Of a stretch of DNA of 64,000 nucleotides, positions 37,685-53,365 are shown piece after piece (the stretch's first letter is position 1; every line of letters begins with the position of its first letter). Origin of the DNA: Neurospora crassa OR74A (taxonomy: Eukaryota; Ascomycota; Sordariomycetes; Sordariales; Sordariaceae); NCBI RefSeq assembly GCF_000182925.2, contig NC_026503.1, positions 992,001 to 1,056,000 on the forward strand, given 5' to 3'. The notes under the pieces are model-generated. The model saw nothing but the letters and a program-made list of their open reading frames with translations. It did no database searches and had not been told where the DNA came from. The position numbers and the translations under genes were made by a program.

Positions 37685-39013
37685 CTACTTCTTGCCAAAG
37701 TAAGCCTCCAGGAGGCTTGTTTCCCCGATAACACCGCCTTCCACAAGCTCGCAGAGTTTTTTATGGTTGGGCGCTTCCAAGCCAAGATATTCCGCCATCT
37801 GTACCAACCAGCCGTTGAACTCTCGAACTTCGGTTTGTTTCCCAGCCATAACATCCTGACACATGGAGCTCCTGTTGTTTTTCACCTTTTCTCCAACTCG
37901 TTGCAGCATTGCGTTAAGCCGCACAGCCGAGAAACGCTCTACGAGAGCTTCCTTGCTCAAGTCGGCATCCGGGGCCGAGTCAGCACCAGAGAGAATATCT
38001 TTGCTACTCGGGTGTTGAGCCAAAGCCTGGAGTATTTGACTAGCCTCATCTACCAAAATGTCCATGAGCTTCTTCAGCTCAGGTGCTGGCTGGTCAAAAA
38101 GATGACCGTTCATGCAACGGATGACAGCTGTCAAGGGGTTGATAAGTGAGTTGATGATGAGCTTTTCCAGTTGAAGAACCCAGAGTGCATTCCGTGGCAC
38201 TTTACGAGCCTCCAGCTCGGGCGCCCTCCCAATTTGTTCCATAAGGTAGTCTGCTGCGTGTGCCGTGTTTGGGTTGGGCAACACCAAGCCCATGGCGATA
38301 TCAGCGGGAGCGGCATGAACACTCTTGAAGGTACCCAGAGAAAACACGCCGTGGGTCGTCACACAGACCAGCCAGTTCGGGTGTTGTCTAGGCGGGAAGC
38401 GATGCTCACTATATATGGCGCCGAAAGGCGGCCACAACTTGTTCATGCCATTCTGAACAAACCCGACAGTTGAGTTCCCATCGAGATAGCGCCGCAGTCT
38501 GTCTACCTGAGGCAGAGCGTCTGGAGCCTTGGTGGCGACCAAAAGGTTAGCGATCTTGTGCCCGTCACAGACCTCCCTCACAGGCCCATGTGCTGGTGCT
38601 TCCTCTGTCCACCACTCTACGTCGAAAGATAATATTTTTTCGGTAACGCCGTGTCGTGTCAGCTCAATACCCGGCTCGGAAACCCAGTGCTCTAACAAAC
38701 TTTTCCGGTGAAGGACGAGTGTCACCGGGACTTCTTCACCCAGTTTTCCCAGGGAGTTGGCATAGAGCCTACCGAGATTACCAATGCCAAGAATAAAGAT
38801 GCGCCTTTGAAGGTCCTTTGGCGTTGCCGACTGGAATTGTCCATTGTTTCGGCTATTTGGTAGGTTTTGGGGAGTCCAGGCATAGAGCTTGGGCGCAGCT
38901 GAAATACTTTGAGTGATGTTGTGAAGCCATGGTGGTAGTGTCACACCGTTTTTAGGGACTGATTGTGCGAGTAGGCGTGTTGTCGTCGACATGTTTGTGA
39001 CGAATCGAGCCAT
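37685..39013 (-). CDS. Ketopantoate reductase (ApbA/PanE) family protein
   Basis: Member of the 2-dehydropantoate 2-reductase family, which makes pantoate for coenzyme A with NADPH. The uninterrupted frame encodes 442 aa from ATG 39013; a second ATG at 38992 is also possible. The segment before residue 70 (MARFVTNMSTTTRLLAQSVP) is basic and may be a mitochondrial presequence. The Rossmann motif IFILGIGNLGRLYANSLG has GxGxxG at about residues 76-81. Later come LLVATKAPDALPQV and FVQNGMNKLWPPFG, then QLEKLIINSLINPLTAVIRC, which matches the segment holding the family's catalytic lysine. The ApbA C domain ends near EAYFGKK. It is longer than the bacterial enzyme because of the N-terminal extension. 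Fungi carry several paralogues of this family, so the exact substrate is not certain. It is divergent from the CSB-like gene. Confidence 0.85.
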   Translation of the reverse strand: MARFVTNMSTTTRLLAQSVPKNGVTLPPWLHNITQSISAAPKLYAWTPQNLPNSRNNGQFQSATPKDLQRRIFILGIGNLGRLYANSLGKLGEEVPVTLVLHRKSLLEHWVSEPGIELTRHGVTEKILSFDVEWWTEEAPAHGPVREVCDGHKIANLLVATKAPDALPQVDRLRRYLDGNSTVGFVQNGMNKLWPPFGAIYSEHRFPPRQHPNWLVCVTTHGVFSLGTFKSVHAAPADIAMGLVLPNPNTAHAADYLMEQIGRAPELEARKVPRNALWVLQLEKLIINSLINPLTAVIRCMNGHLFDQPAPELKKLMDILVDEASQILQALAQHPSSKDILSGADSAPDADLSKEALVERFSAVRLNAMLQRVGEKVKNNRSSMCQDVMAGKQTEVREFNGWLVQMAEYLGLEAPNHKKLCELVEGGVIGETSLLEAYFGKK

Positions 39014-39935
39014 ACCAGCTAAAAGCACCTGATTAGAGCCAGGAAGATGGGTCTTTTAGGGATTCTCGTGGTGGTAGAGAAGAAATGGAACCAAAGTTGT
39101 GAGCCGAAGGAAGAGATGATGAAAAGGATTCAGCTAAACTCATGTGATAGCATAAGGGAACCGGAAAAGAGAAATCGAAGCGGAGGAGATGCTCGCGATA
39201 AATGACAAAGTATATGCTACGCCTTTGTAACCTACATACCGTGAGCCTGAGTGGAAACAGAGCAAGCACTACGAGCCCCTGAGTCCGCGATATGTGTTGT
39301 TGACTTGGTCGAACATCGATGCAATGCGCGCAGTCGCGATATCGGGATGCTTAGTAATCACTTTGCCCAGGTCACATGACGACGTGTCGGTACAAGTACG
39401 TCGCCAAAAGCAGAGGATCTCCAACGCTTCCGCGAACCCTGAACTTGCAGTGCGTCATCGGGGGCCAGGGTTGAATATTGTTGCGCCTGCCACTTGCGCA
39501 AGTAATGCCTATCACCCGCAGTGAGCAAAAGCGGGCGCAAAAAGCAGAAAACAGGCAACAGCACTGCAGCTTCGATCCGTAAACTGCGGCTTCTGACTTT
39601 TCATCGCAACAATCCATCATTCCGTTTGCCTCCAGTTCGGAAGACTCCGCTACAATCCGTCGCTTCTCTAATGCCACTCGTTGAATTCCGCCTGAAGTTG
39701 TACTACTTCCACCAGAAAGAGCTCATCTACCCTATTCATCCCGTCCATTGCAGTATTTGACCACACTGTCCATCGTCCCTCGCTTCTTTGTCACTTGGGA
39801 CCAGCCAGGATTTCCAGCCAACGCTGAGATCTTAGACTAGACAGTCGACGATCACAAGTGCTATCTATACCTGTTTGCCATTCCTTCCTCCATTTTGCTT
39901 GCTTTAGTCAATGGCATTGCATTCTTTCTTCCATC
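39014..39935. promoter_or_regulatory. Divergent upstream region, ketopantoate reductase / CSB-like
   Basis: No gene is supported in these 922 bp between divergent starts. It probably carries both promoters. A CTAATCAG sequence just upstream of the minus-strand ATG could be a 5' UTR intron acceptor. Confidence 0.4.
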
Positions 39936-42900
39936 ATGGACCCTGATACAACTCAATTATCGAAGACAACCGAGGCCTTGCCCGAGTTGACGCCCAATGT
40001 CGAACACACAGAAGCAATGACACTCGACAACAAAAACTCGGCCGCTGATACACAAAGTGCGCCAAATGCTGACGAGCTCGACGAAGAGGCTGCGCTCAAG
40101 AAACTTACTGAAAATGTTCGAGACCAAGACGATTTGGAACGTGATATCACCCTGCAAGCCAGCCGTGCCTTGATCGAAGCCGAAGACAAACGAGATCAGA
40201 AACGCATCGAAAAGGCTGAGGCCACTCGTACGAGACTCGAGAACCAGAAGAAAACACAGCAACAGAAACTGCGGCCTGGTATCACCAATCCAACCGCACG
40301 ATTACGCATACAACAGGAGATAGCGCGAATTGATGCCGAAATCGAACTTTGCGACAAAGACATTGCCGATTTCCGTGCCCGCATCGAACAGCGCAACCAG
40401 CAGGGCGAGACGGGTACACTGGCCCCGGCCACCGGCAAAATACTCCCTAACGAGACCCAACGAGAATATCTCATCCGAACGGGCAAGATCACGCCGTTTG
40501 CTAAATTTGGTGGACCCAGACCTGCCGAGGTTGAGGGTGATCTCGCCAACGCCATTGTCGATGCAGAAGACGAGGCTGTCGCTGAAGAGTTGGAAGAAAA
40601 GGAAAACGACGGCCCTCGATCCCATCAGAATCTTCGTCTCCCTGGCTTTGCCGACGAAAATGAGGTCGCTACCGTAGCTGTCGCAGACGATTTTTCTCTA
40701 CGTCCCCGAAAGAGGCGTAGGGTCCAGCCGCCGCCCGAATCCGACGATGAGTTTGTGCTGGGAGAGTCTGGATCTGAAGCGGCTTCTCCTGAGGCCGACG
40801 CATCCGACGATTACGATGATTATGAAATGGCGGGCACTACACTCAAGAAGCGGAAGAAAGCAGTCAGAGAAGCCGATGGTGATGACAAGGTCGATCTGAC
40901 TGGGATCGATGATGGCAACGAAAAAGTCTATCAAGCAAGACTGAAAGGCTGGGTAACGCGTAGGAGCAATGCACGACGGGCTCGTCAGCAGAGGCTCGGC
41001 CAGCCAATTGATAAGGATGATGATGGAACAGAGGAATGGTTCAAGCCAGCGCCTGACCAGCCTGACCACCAGTTCGAAAACGGGCTGAAATTGCCAGGTG
41101 ACATTTACCCAGCTCTCTTCGACTATCAGAAGACCAGCGTACAGTGGCTAGCTGAGCTGTACGCGCAGCAAGTTGGAGGTATAGTTGGAGATGAGATGGG
41201 TTTAGGAAAGACTGGTATGTTCTCTCCGATGTCCCCCCTGGGAATCCACGGAACGTTGCTGACGGGATGTAGTGCAACTGATTTCTTTCGTGGCTGCGTT
41301 ACACTACAGTCAAAAGCTCGACAAACCCGTCATTGTTGTAGCCCCGGCAACAGTTTTGCGTCAATGGGTAAACGAGTTTCACCGCTGGTGGCCACCACTT
41401 CGAGTATCCATCCTTCACTCGTCTGGCAGTGGCATGCTCAATGTCCGCAACGAAGGAGCGCTTGATGACAGAGAGGATGACTACGGCAAGAGAAAGCCTA
41501 AAAAGTCCAGCCAGGCTGCAAAGAAGATCGTCGATCGCGTTGTTAAGCATGGCCATGTGCTGGTGACAACTTATGCCGGTTTGCAAACGTACGGCGATAT
41601 ATTGATCCCGGTCGACTGGGGCTATGCTGTTCTGGACGAAGGACATAAAATCCGAAATCCAAACACAGCAATCACCATTTACTGCAAGGAACTTCGGACG
41701 CCCAACCGTGTGATTCTTTCCGGCACGCCAATGCAGAACAACTTGACAGAGCTATGGTCTCTCTTTGATTTCATCTACCCCATGCGACTCGGCACCTTGG
41801 TTGCCTTTCGAAATCAGTTCGAGATCCCGATCAAACTTGGCGGTTATGCCAACGCAACCAACCTTCAGATCATGACTGCTCAGAAATGTGCAGAGACGTT
41901 GAAAGAGACCATCAGCCCCTACCTACTTCAGCGGCTCAAAGTAGACGTGGCTGCCGATTTACCCAAGAAAAGCGAACAGGTCCTATTTTGTAAGCTGTCC
42001 AAGCCCCAGCGCGAGGCGTACGAGCTATTCCTCAAGTCGGATGACATGACTGCTATTCTCAACAGGACGCGCCAGTCCCTCTACGGTATTGATATCTTGC
42101 GTAAAATATGTAATCATCCCGATTTGCTTGATCCGCGGCTCAAAGATGATCCCTCTTACAAGTGGGGCAGTACCAGCAAGTCGGGGAAAATGGCAGTGGT
42201 GAAGTCATTACTTCCCATGTGGAAACGTCTAGGCCATAAAACGCTGCTGTTCTGCCAGGGTACTCAAATGCTGGACATCATCGAGGCATTTGTGAGGCGC
42301 CAGGATGGCATCAACTACCTACGTATGGATGGCAAGACGCCCGTCAAAGATCGGCAGACGCTTGTCGACCAGTTCAACAATGACCCGGACTTACATCTCT
42401 TCCTTTTAACCACCAAAGTGGGCGGACTTGGCACCAACCTGACGGGAGCTAACCGGGTCATCATCTTTGACCCAGACTGGAACCCATCAACCGATGTCCA
42501 GGCCAGAGAACGTGCATGGCGGTTGGGACAAAAGAAGGAAGTCACTATCTACCGGCTTATGACAGCTGGAACCATCGAAGAAAAAATCTACCACCGCCAG
42601 ATCTTCAAGCAGTTCCTGTCAAACAAGGTGTTGAAGGACCCGAAGCAGCAGACCTCATTCAACTTAAATGACCTTCATGACCTGTTCAGTCTAAGCTCGT
42701 ATGAAGACGGGAAGACCGAGACAGCAGAGCTATTTAAGGGCAGTGAAGTCAAACGCCTGCCTTCAGGACCCACGGAGATAGTCTTGCCTGGTAACGACAC
42801 GCCGGTTCTCCGGGCCCCTGGAGCCAGCAAACCAGTGGAAGTCAAGGACGAATCCACAAGTGAGGACGAGACAAGCAACCTCCGTCATCTTGAAGGAGTT

Positions 42901-43515
42901 GCAGGATTGGAAACATTCAACGACGATGGACCGGCCCCTGCACCGAACGAGGAGGACCGTTTGATGGAGGGTATCTTTGCACGTTCTATTCACAGCGCTC
43001 TTGAACACGACGAGATCATGAACGGCAAAAAGCCAACGGTTAAGGCAGACCGCAGAATTCTCCAAGCAGAAGCGGATCGAGTTGCTGCTCAAGCGGCCTT
43101 GGCTCTCCGCCGTGCGGGTGAGGAAGCCAGAAATGTGCCCATCGGCACGGTCACTTGGACGGGCGAGTACGGCGAAGCTGGTCGTCCGGCGCCCCGTCAT
43201 GAACGCGGAGGTTTCAGCTCAGTAGGTGTTCGCGGTGCAGCAGGCGGTGCAGGTCCGTCGAGAGCATCGAGACCGGCAACACCGTCTGATAAAAGGAACC
43301 TGAAAGCAGAGGACTTTGAAAGAATGATTCCGGCGTTCATTAAACGACATGGTGGCAGGGTCCCATCGAAGTCGCTCGTCGACCACTTCAATCACTATTG
43401 CACGGGAGCGAGGCAGGCAGATATGTTCAAAATTGCTCTGGAGAAGGTGGCCAAGTTGGAGAAGAAGGGGTCGAGCATGCGGGGCATTTGGACTGTTCGT
43501 CCGGAGTATCATTGA
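39936..43515 (+). CDS. rad26: CSB/Rad26-type SNF2 ATPase (transcription-coupled repair)
   Basis: SWI2/SNF2 translocase that binds stalled RNA polymerase II and starts transcription-coupled nucleotide excision repair. Exons 39936-41214 and 41273-43515 give 1173 aa; the 58-nt intron has GTATGT, a GCTGACG branch and TGTAG. The N terminus has the CSB-specific stretch LERDITLQASRALIEAEDKR, an auto-inhibitory region in this family, followed by coiled coil and acidic tracts with a basic nuclear signal (RPRKRRRV). ATPase motifs are GDEMGLGKT (motif I, split right after by the intron), VLDEGHKIRN (II), LSGTPMQNN (III), and in the second lobe LRMDGKTPV, TTKVGGLGTNLTGA (V) and RERAWRLGQKK (VI). The C terminus (KAEDFERMIPAFIKRHGG to WTVRPEYH) looks like the winged-helix/ubiquitin-binding end of CSB. 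Start chosen because it is the first ATG of the frame with good composition. Confidence 0.95.
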
Positions 43516-44035
43516 TGTTCTTTCGGACGATACACAGATAACGTTCACATTGGCAGCCAGAGGTATAAGGGCGGTTTTGATCTCGAAATTGCCAAGACGG
43601 ACTGGAACCCTGAATTACATCAATGGATTTGTACAAGATCTAGATGGTGGTCTGAAAAGATTATGGAGGACACTATTGGGGTATGTATGTCTGGGAGCTT
43701 ACACCTCCTTGGAAGAGAGTGGATGGGTTATCGCGTCGCCTTTTCGTTGCGTTTATGATACCAACGTATGTAACTTTTTTTTTTTTTTTTTTTTAAAAAA
43801 ACAAAAAAAAAAAAACCAAAAAAAAAAACAAAAGAAAGAAAACACAAAAAGAAAACAAAACAAAACGAAAACCAAGCGTCGGCTTTATTCATGTCCAGTC
43901 TTGCCTGCTTAATCAATCGCGTGAATAAATGGCTGTAAAGATTTGGTAACCAACAGACTTAAGGTGCTCTTCACGCTCCAGTATTAATAGTGACTTTTCG
44001 CTGCCTTTATCAAATGCACAAACCTCAACTTGAAC
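43516..44035. other. Spacer after CSB-like gene with long homopolymers
   Basis: The spacer is dominated by T20 (43775-43794) directly followed by A-rich sequence to about 43866. No gene is seen. The CSB-like 3' UTR and any promoter of the next locus must lie here. Confidence 0.5.
43775..43866 (+). repeat. T20 tract followed by A-rich low-complexity run
   Basis: Twenty T residues are followed by A7, then several A tracts broken by single C or G. The T and A runs can pair into a long hairpin. It could act in 3'-end formation or be a slippage product. Confidence 0.85.
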
Positions 44036-44755
44036 ATGATATCGAGCACGTCTGACAGCGATGTGCAAGCCCAAGAGACTGGAGCCGGAGCCGGACTGAG
44101 ACTCGGCAATGTTGTCACTCCGGATGCAGTTTCCAATGCCGGCAATGCAACCGATCGGGCGCCACCACCGCTCTCACCAGGAGACTATACAGTGTACAAC
44201 CGACTAGACGAGCGAATGGACTACTTTGTCTGTGCTCATCCTTTCCTGCACTCTATTCCTCGATATCAGATTGAAGTACAATCACTGTCGCTCGGTGTGG
44301 AATACGCTCGACACAGCTTGTACCTGTGACAACGGTAGTCAAGGCACAGCAGCACTGACTGAGCGACAACCCATAGAATGCGGGCTCCGTCACTCGCTAC
44401 CTAAAAGCTCACCAATCCATCAAAGACTTGCATGGTTTCCTTATAGCAAAGCAAATGCCTCAATTGAGAGCTGCCATCAAGGCCCATAATCGTCAACGTC
44501 GTCATCATTATCAGCAGCAGCATCAGCATCGTAAGCGAAACGGAAGAAGAGTATCAGGGGGGGCCAAAGGAGGACATGGAAGAAGCAGCGAACCATGATT
44601 TAATCCAGCAACACCGTACCATTCACTTGGGCATGGAGCAGTTCGAAAAGGACCTGAAGAATTGCAGGAGCAAAGAGAAAGCGTTTAGTCTGCTGGTGCT
44701 GGAGCGTTTGGATCAGGAGGTGGAGGAGTTGGGGCGGAGAGGAGAAGATGAGTAA
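44036..44755 (+). pseudogene. Hemerythrin-like (HHE) protein, frame-disrupted
   Basis: Resembles fungal hemerythrin/HHE cation-binding proteins but cannot be read as one frame. Segment 1 (44036-44227) ends LSPGDYTVYNRLDERMDYF. After a 49-nt intron-like gap (44228-44276), segment 2 reads YNHCRSVWNTLDTACTCDNG in frame with 44277. Segment 3, in another frame near 44377-44480, reads YLKAHQSIKDLHGFLIAKQM and PQLRAAIKAHNRQ. Segment 4, in the third frame (44531-44755), reads ANHDLIQQHRTIHLGMEQFE and LERLDQEVEELGRRGEDE, then TAA; that TAA overlaps a perfect GTAAGT donor. I found no phase-compatible splice sites for segment 2 to 3 or 3 to 4. Family ligand positions are also altered: the first helix has FYNHC where FHNHF is usual, and HQSIKD where HHSIEE is usual. 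So it is probably a decaying gene; a missed intron structure is the alternative. Confidence 0.6.
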
Positions 44756-48639
<3,884 letters not shown>

Positions 48640-50280
48640 AGCACCACTTGAAGCGAATCAGCACATATCAATTGACCTTCCTGGTCCAATCCATTGTCGC
48701 CATGGTCATTCCACACGACGAATGGCCCATTACAGCGACAATTTCGACCTCGAACATGATCACGGCGTTTTAGTAGAGGATACGGTCTAGAGGTTGGTTT
48801 ATTGCTTTCAGACGCTCACTGGTGTCTGTTTTCACCTTGACGTCTAGGTGGTATGGGTGTGGCTTTGTTCTTTTTTTCTCGTATTCCCTTATTGTCATGC
48901 TTGCGGGTTACTATTTTCACTGAGGTCAGCCGGGGTTCCAAAATTTTCCTTCATTTTTTCGGAAAGTCTCATCTACAGGTCATGTTGCACCACAACTGCA
49001 CTTGCAGATCATCAAACTGTCCAGGTCAAGATGGCCGGGTTTTATACCCTTCACCATATCTCGTCATGCCATTGCTCCGTCAAGGCATTATATGACTTAT
49101 GACGACGGCTTATCAGTCGAGGTGTGAACAAGAGATTTCAACTCTCTTGCTTCCCTAACAGGACGGGCGCAGGCTTCTCGCCTCTCATCCTCGTTGATTA
49201 GTGATGATCTTACCGCAGACTTGTGGTAGCAGTCGATAGGTACTATCCTCTGCTTTTTGTGTTGTACAATAGGAAGAGGATCCTTTTCAAAGCATCACGG
49301 CTTGAAAGATTTTCGAAGGATCTGTCTAGTCACCAAGAGAGTCAGAGATAAACACGCGCTTTGTTTGCGCCCTTGGGCGCTGCAAGACTACTGCTCACCA
49401 GCTGGGTGGGATGTTTACGGTAATTGTCACCGAGAGAGGGTAGTAGAAATGAACTGGGTAGGTCTCCAAAGAAAGATACAGATACCCTTTATGCTTAGAT
49501 GGAAAAGAACATTTACGCTAGAGGTCTCTGTCCTAGCTCGCTGTCTAAGTGATTGAGGTTGAATGTTTTGAGGTCTACGCTCAAGTAGATGTCTCGCTCA
49601 AGTGTGTACCTGTGACGATTTCCCAGAATTCCTAGGGTAATTCAACGATTTGATTATGGAGTGCTCGCGATAAAGCTGTAGGTTTCACGTCGATGAGTCT
49701 TCTCTACGAGGTTAGTCCTTCACTTCCATATAGAAGATCAGTATGAACATCTTTCTGATATATGTGTCTCGTAACATTCGACTTAATGCTCTGTACTTTA
49801 TGTTCGCAGAGTATTTCCTGTTCTACTCTCTCACTCTGAGGTACTGATTGACTGTAGAGAAGCCGCTTGGCACGATTTGTGCTGCGTTCCAAGGTTAGTA
49901 TGAATTGTGTGCTTTGATATGTTAGTCTTGTGATTAGGTGAGAAAAATGAGCAACCTCCAACCACGTTTTGCGGGCTTCAGCGTCACGACTACTATAGTC
50001 TTATGATTCCGGTGTTGATTTTGCTGAATGGCCATCAGGTTAACATATGGGCTCGAGTGTCTGCTGAGGTCCGATCGTCAAGTAACTAATGATGATGAGG
50101 AAGGAGCGATTCGAGGTAAGGAGAGAACGACTTGATGTTGGTGGGTCTCTGGCATTCACTGGGCACAGCACTGGGCACAGCCCCAGTCCCCACTCTGTGC
50201 CCTGCCCAGACCGCACCATATCTAGCCTTCCAGATTCGGCCAGTCTCCCTCTTCCTCTTTCTTCTCTATAGTACTTAATT
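48640..50280. other. Intergenic flank of the heterochromatin-like block
   Basis: No gene is supported. Base composition is still normal. A tandem pair of 12-mers with a nearby inverted copy lies at 50157-50202, just before composition switches sharply to AT-rich at about 50280. Confidence 0.5.
50157..50202 (+). repeat. Tandem CACTGGGCACAG pair with inverted CTGTGCCC
   Basis: Two exact 12-mers (50157-50168, 50169-50180) are followed at 50195-50202 by CTGTGCCC, the complement of GGGCACAG, so a short hairpin is possible. Confidence 0.7.
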
Positions 50281-53155
50281 AATTGTATCCAACCGCTTGA
50301 TTTCGTTGGTGATCCTATAGGTTATGAGCCCTCTCTAACCTTCCTTGTAATTGTATTTAACGAGCGTATCCTTAAAGTGTATCGTCGGCTTCAATTGCCA
50401 ATTTCAATAAGGCGCTATAGTACCGGGTTAAAAGAAGTAATGCGACCCTTATTGATTTAACGATTTGCCCGTTCGCCTATAAGCTAGTATTGCTATATGA
50501 AGATTCTCGTTAATATTTGTTGTATAGCGACCCTATCGAATTAGTTATTAATTTATTTAATGAATTAATTATTGGTTTATTTATTATCGAATTAAGTAAT
50601 TTAAATAATTCTATTATCGAATTAATTAAATTAATTAATAGTTAGTCTAGCGATTACTAACTTCCTTCTTCTTAATATATTGTCGAACCCTCCTATACCT
50701 ACTATAATTACTAGTTCGTCGCTGGTTCCCCTCCTTGGCGATTAGAATATTGCCGATTAGTAATAGGGATTTATAGTTGAGTTTAATTGCTTTTAGTTCG
50801 CTAATTATATTTTCGAGATAGTTCTGGAGCCTAATAAAGCGATTGAGTCCGAGAAGTACAATACTTAGTGGATTAGATATACTAATATTAATAAGATTCT
50901 ATTTTCTACCTTTAAGAATACTGATGTTACTATTACTTTAAACGTTAATAGTTGGGATAGAACCGGTAGAGACCCTAAGGTTACGTATAATTTTATTTAA
51001 TTATATATTATTTGTATTATTAATGAGGCTTGTAGCGAAGTTTTCGCTGAGTACTTGGCTATTAAGCGTAGTAATTTTAATACTATAGCTTCTTTCCTTA
51101 TTCGTTATACTTTGCTACGTAAGTGTATTAAGGATGCGAAGTTTAAGATCGATGATGACTTCGAGGTTACTTTTCTTTATAATGCCGTAAAGACCGCCTA
51201 CCCTATCGATGCTAGATATTAGGTAGTCGCTTTAGAAGTTAAAGAGTTGGATATTGGTACTTTCCTATTAAAGTTTGGTAATATTGGTAATGTTGAATCC
51301 CGTACTAGTATTAATATTAATATTTAGAGGTTGGTTAATAATAATAATAATACTAATAAAAATAATAATAATAGTGGTTCGGCCGATAAGAAGAAGGATA
51401 ATAATAAGAGAGTCGATTGTATTAATTGCGATAAGAAGATTTACCCTATTTAGAAGTACGTTTCTTGTAGTTATTATATTAGTAAGAAGGTAGATACCTA
51501 CTGGGTTTGCTTCCTTGAGAAGGTACTTGATATATAGAAGCTTAAGAAGGAGATTATAGTTAAGAAGGCAACTAATACTGGCACTAGTACCCTCGCTAAT
51601 AATATTTTTACTAATTTTACTACTCCTATTATTACTAACTCTACCTTATTATATAGAAGTGGAATATTTATAGGTATATCGAGTATAGGTAGTAGTATAG
51701 ATTTTTGCTAGAGTTCTTAGCTAATGCTATTGAGTGTGTTAATTATAATTAGGGTAGTTAATTAATTAATTATTCTTATTAATTTTAACTCTAATATACT
51801 TATAGTAATTTAGTTAAAGATTAATAGGCTCTAAGGCAATATTAATAATTAGATAGTATTCGAGATTTGGTTATTTACGACTCTGGTTGCGCTAGTAATA
51901 TTTTTAATTACTTTAAATGGTTTATAAATATATAACTACTACCCTATTCCGCTGTTTATACGATTAGTAATGGAACTTCGATTTATGCCTACTATATTAG
52001 TACCGTCGAGTTAACTATAGTTACCCTAAATAATATAATTATTAAGGTTAGAATTAAGGATTGTATTTATAGTCCTTCTACCCTAGTAAATTTATTGACT
52101 ATAAGAAGTCTTCTTAATAATAGTATAGTCTGGGATATGAAGTCTAACTAGATATTAGCGTACGGTAAAGTTACGATATAATGTAAATGGATTAACGATT
52201 TTCCTATCCTTCTAGTATATACTTAATTAAACTTCCCCTAAAACGTTCGTTATACTATAATAGCCTTAATTAATTATTCGATAATATATCGTTACCTAAT
52301 ATATATAGGCAAAGACTAGGTTCTTAGAATTTACGAAGCGGCCGGTATTAAGTTAAATAATACTTAAAACTATTTTTGTAAGGTATATATTAAAGCTAAG
52401 GCTTACAATATAATCCCCAAAATCGCTAATAAAGTTACGATTCAATTATTAGTATATATTTATATCGATATCGTTTCCTATACTCTACCTAGCTATAAGG
52501 GATATAGATATATAATTTATTTTATTAATTAGGTTATTAGTTTCTACTAGGTAAGGTTTATAGTTAATAAGGGCAATGCTTTTATTCAAATTAAAGAATT
52601 TAAAAAATAGGCTGAGTTTTAAAGCGGTAGGTTTAAAATTAGGGTATTTAATTTTAATAGCGGTCTAGAATTTGGCTTTAGTACTAAGGAATTTCAATAT
52701 AGTAAAATCGTCGACTAGGCACGTATAGAAGGTATCGAGCTTCTAAAATTAATACCCTATACCCTATAGATATAAAGTAAAATTGAGAGAGTTAGTACTA
52801 TTATTATATAACGCGCTAGAACTTTAATAATAAATTTCAATATCCTAGAGTATTTATAGCCCTTTATTATTAATTACATTGTTAAAATATTTAACCTTCT
52901 TCCTTTAAGAGCCAATAAAGAGGGTAAGTCGCTATAGGAATTATTAACTGAGGCGGCCAACTTCCTAAACAAAATTAAGAAACTATATTTTAAGTACTTA
53001 AGGTCTTACTTCTACACGGCTTATTACTTTATTAAGCTAAAAAAGCGATTACAAAGCAATAAATTTCGTATTAGAGTATAGAAAGGCTATTTTATCGGCT
53101 TTAATAATATTTACAATCGTATTATATTTATTTAGAATCCCCATATTAGCGAAAT
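50281..53155 (+). mobile_element. Ty1/copia retrotransposon relic, truncated in integrase
   Basis: Plus-strand decayed Pol order is gag, protease, integrase. A gag zinc-knuckle remnant CINCDKK is near 51417-51440. The protease core reads VIYDSGCASNIF near 51870-51910. The integrase core has a YIDIV first Asp region near 52465, FNSGLE for the second acidic site near 52660 (Asp changed to Asn), and SKIERV near 52780. The integrase C-terminal part ends ...KGYFIGFNN and NPHISEI at about 53155, where an LTR begins. The RT and RNase H parts that should follow are absent from the window, so a later element interrupted this one. Left LTR not recognised; the exact start is uncertain. Confidence 0.8.
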
Positions 53156-53365
53156 TGTGAGAGGTTGACCCTGCCATAGTCAGGACGACCATTGAGGACG
53201 TTGACCCTACTATAGTTAGGACGACCGAGACGACCACTAGTAGACAGGATTAACGGACATAGAACAGGGTATAAGATCCGAGTGGCGGTAAACCTCCCAA
53301 TAGTCAGATTCTTCTCCAAACAATACATTCAAACCATTTACATCTATTATACCGTTCCTCTCACA
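53156..53365 (+). mobile_element. 210-bp LTR, nearly free of RIP
   Basis: Begins TGTGAGAGG and ends CCTCTCACA, a perfect 9-bp terminal inverted repeat with TG...CA ends. A TATAAG box lies at 53270-53275. Immediately downstream, ATGGTGCCC fits a primer-binding site starting with TGG. So it reads as the 5' LTR of the gypsy-type element that follows, inserted in the copia integrase. The first five bases left of it are GAAAT; ATGGT follows on the right, so no solo-LTR target duplication is seen. About twenty CpA dinucleotides survive, unlike both flanks. Confidence 0.8.
53164..53226 (+). repeat. Two 27-bp repeats (36-bp period) inside the LTR
   Basis: GTTGACCCTGCCATAGTCAG... at 53164-53190 recurs at 53200-53226 with three differences, all transitions (G to A, C to T, C to T). 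Such repeats in LTRs often lie in the U3 promoter part. Confidence 0.8.
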
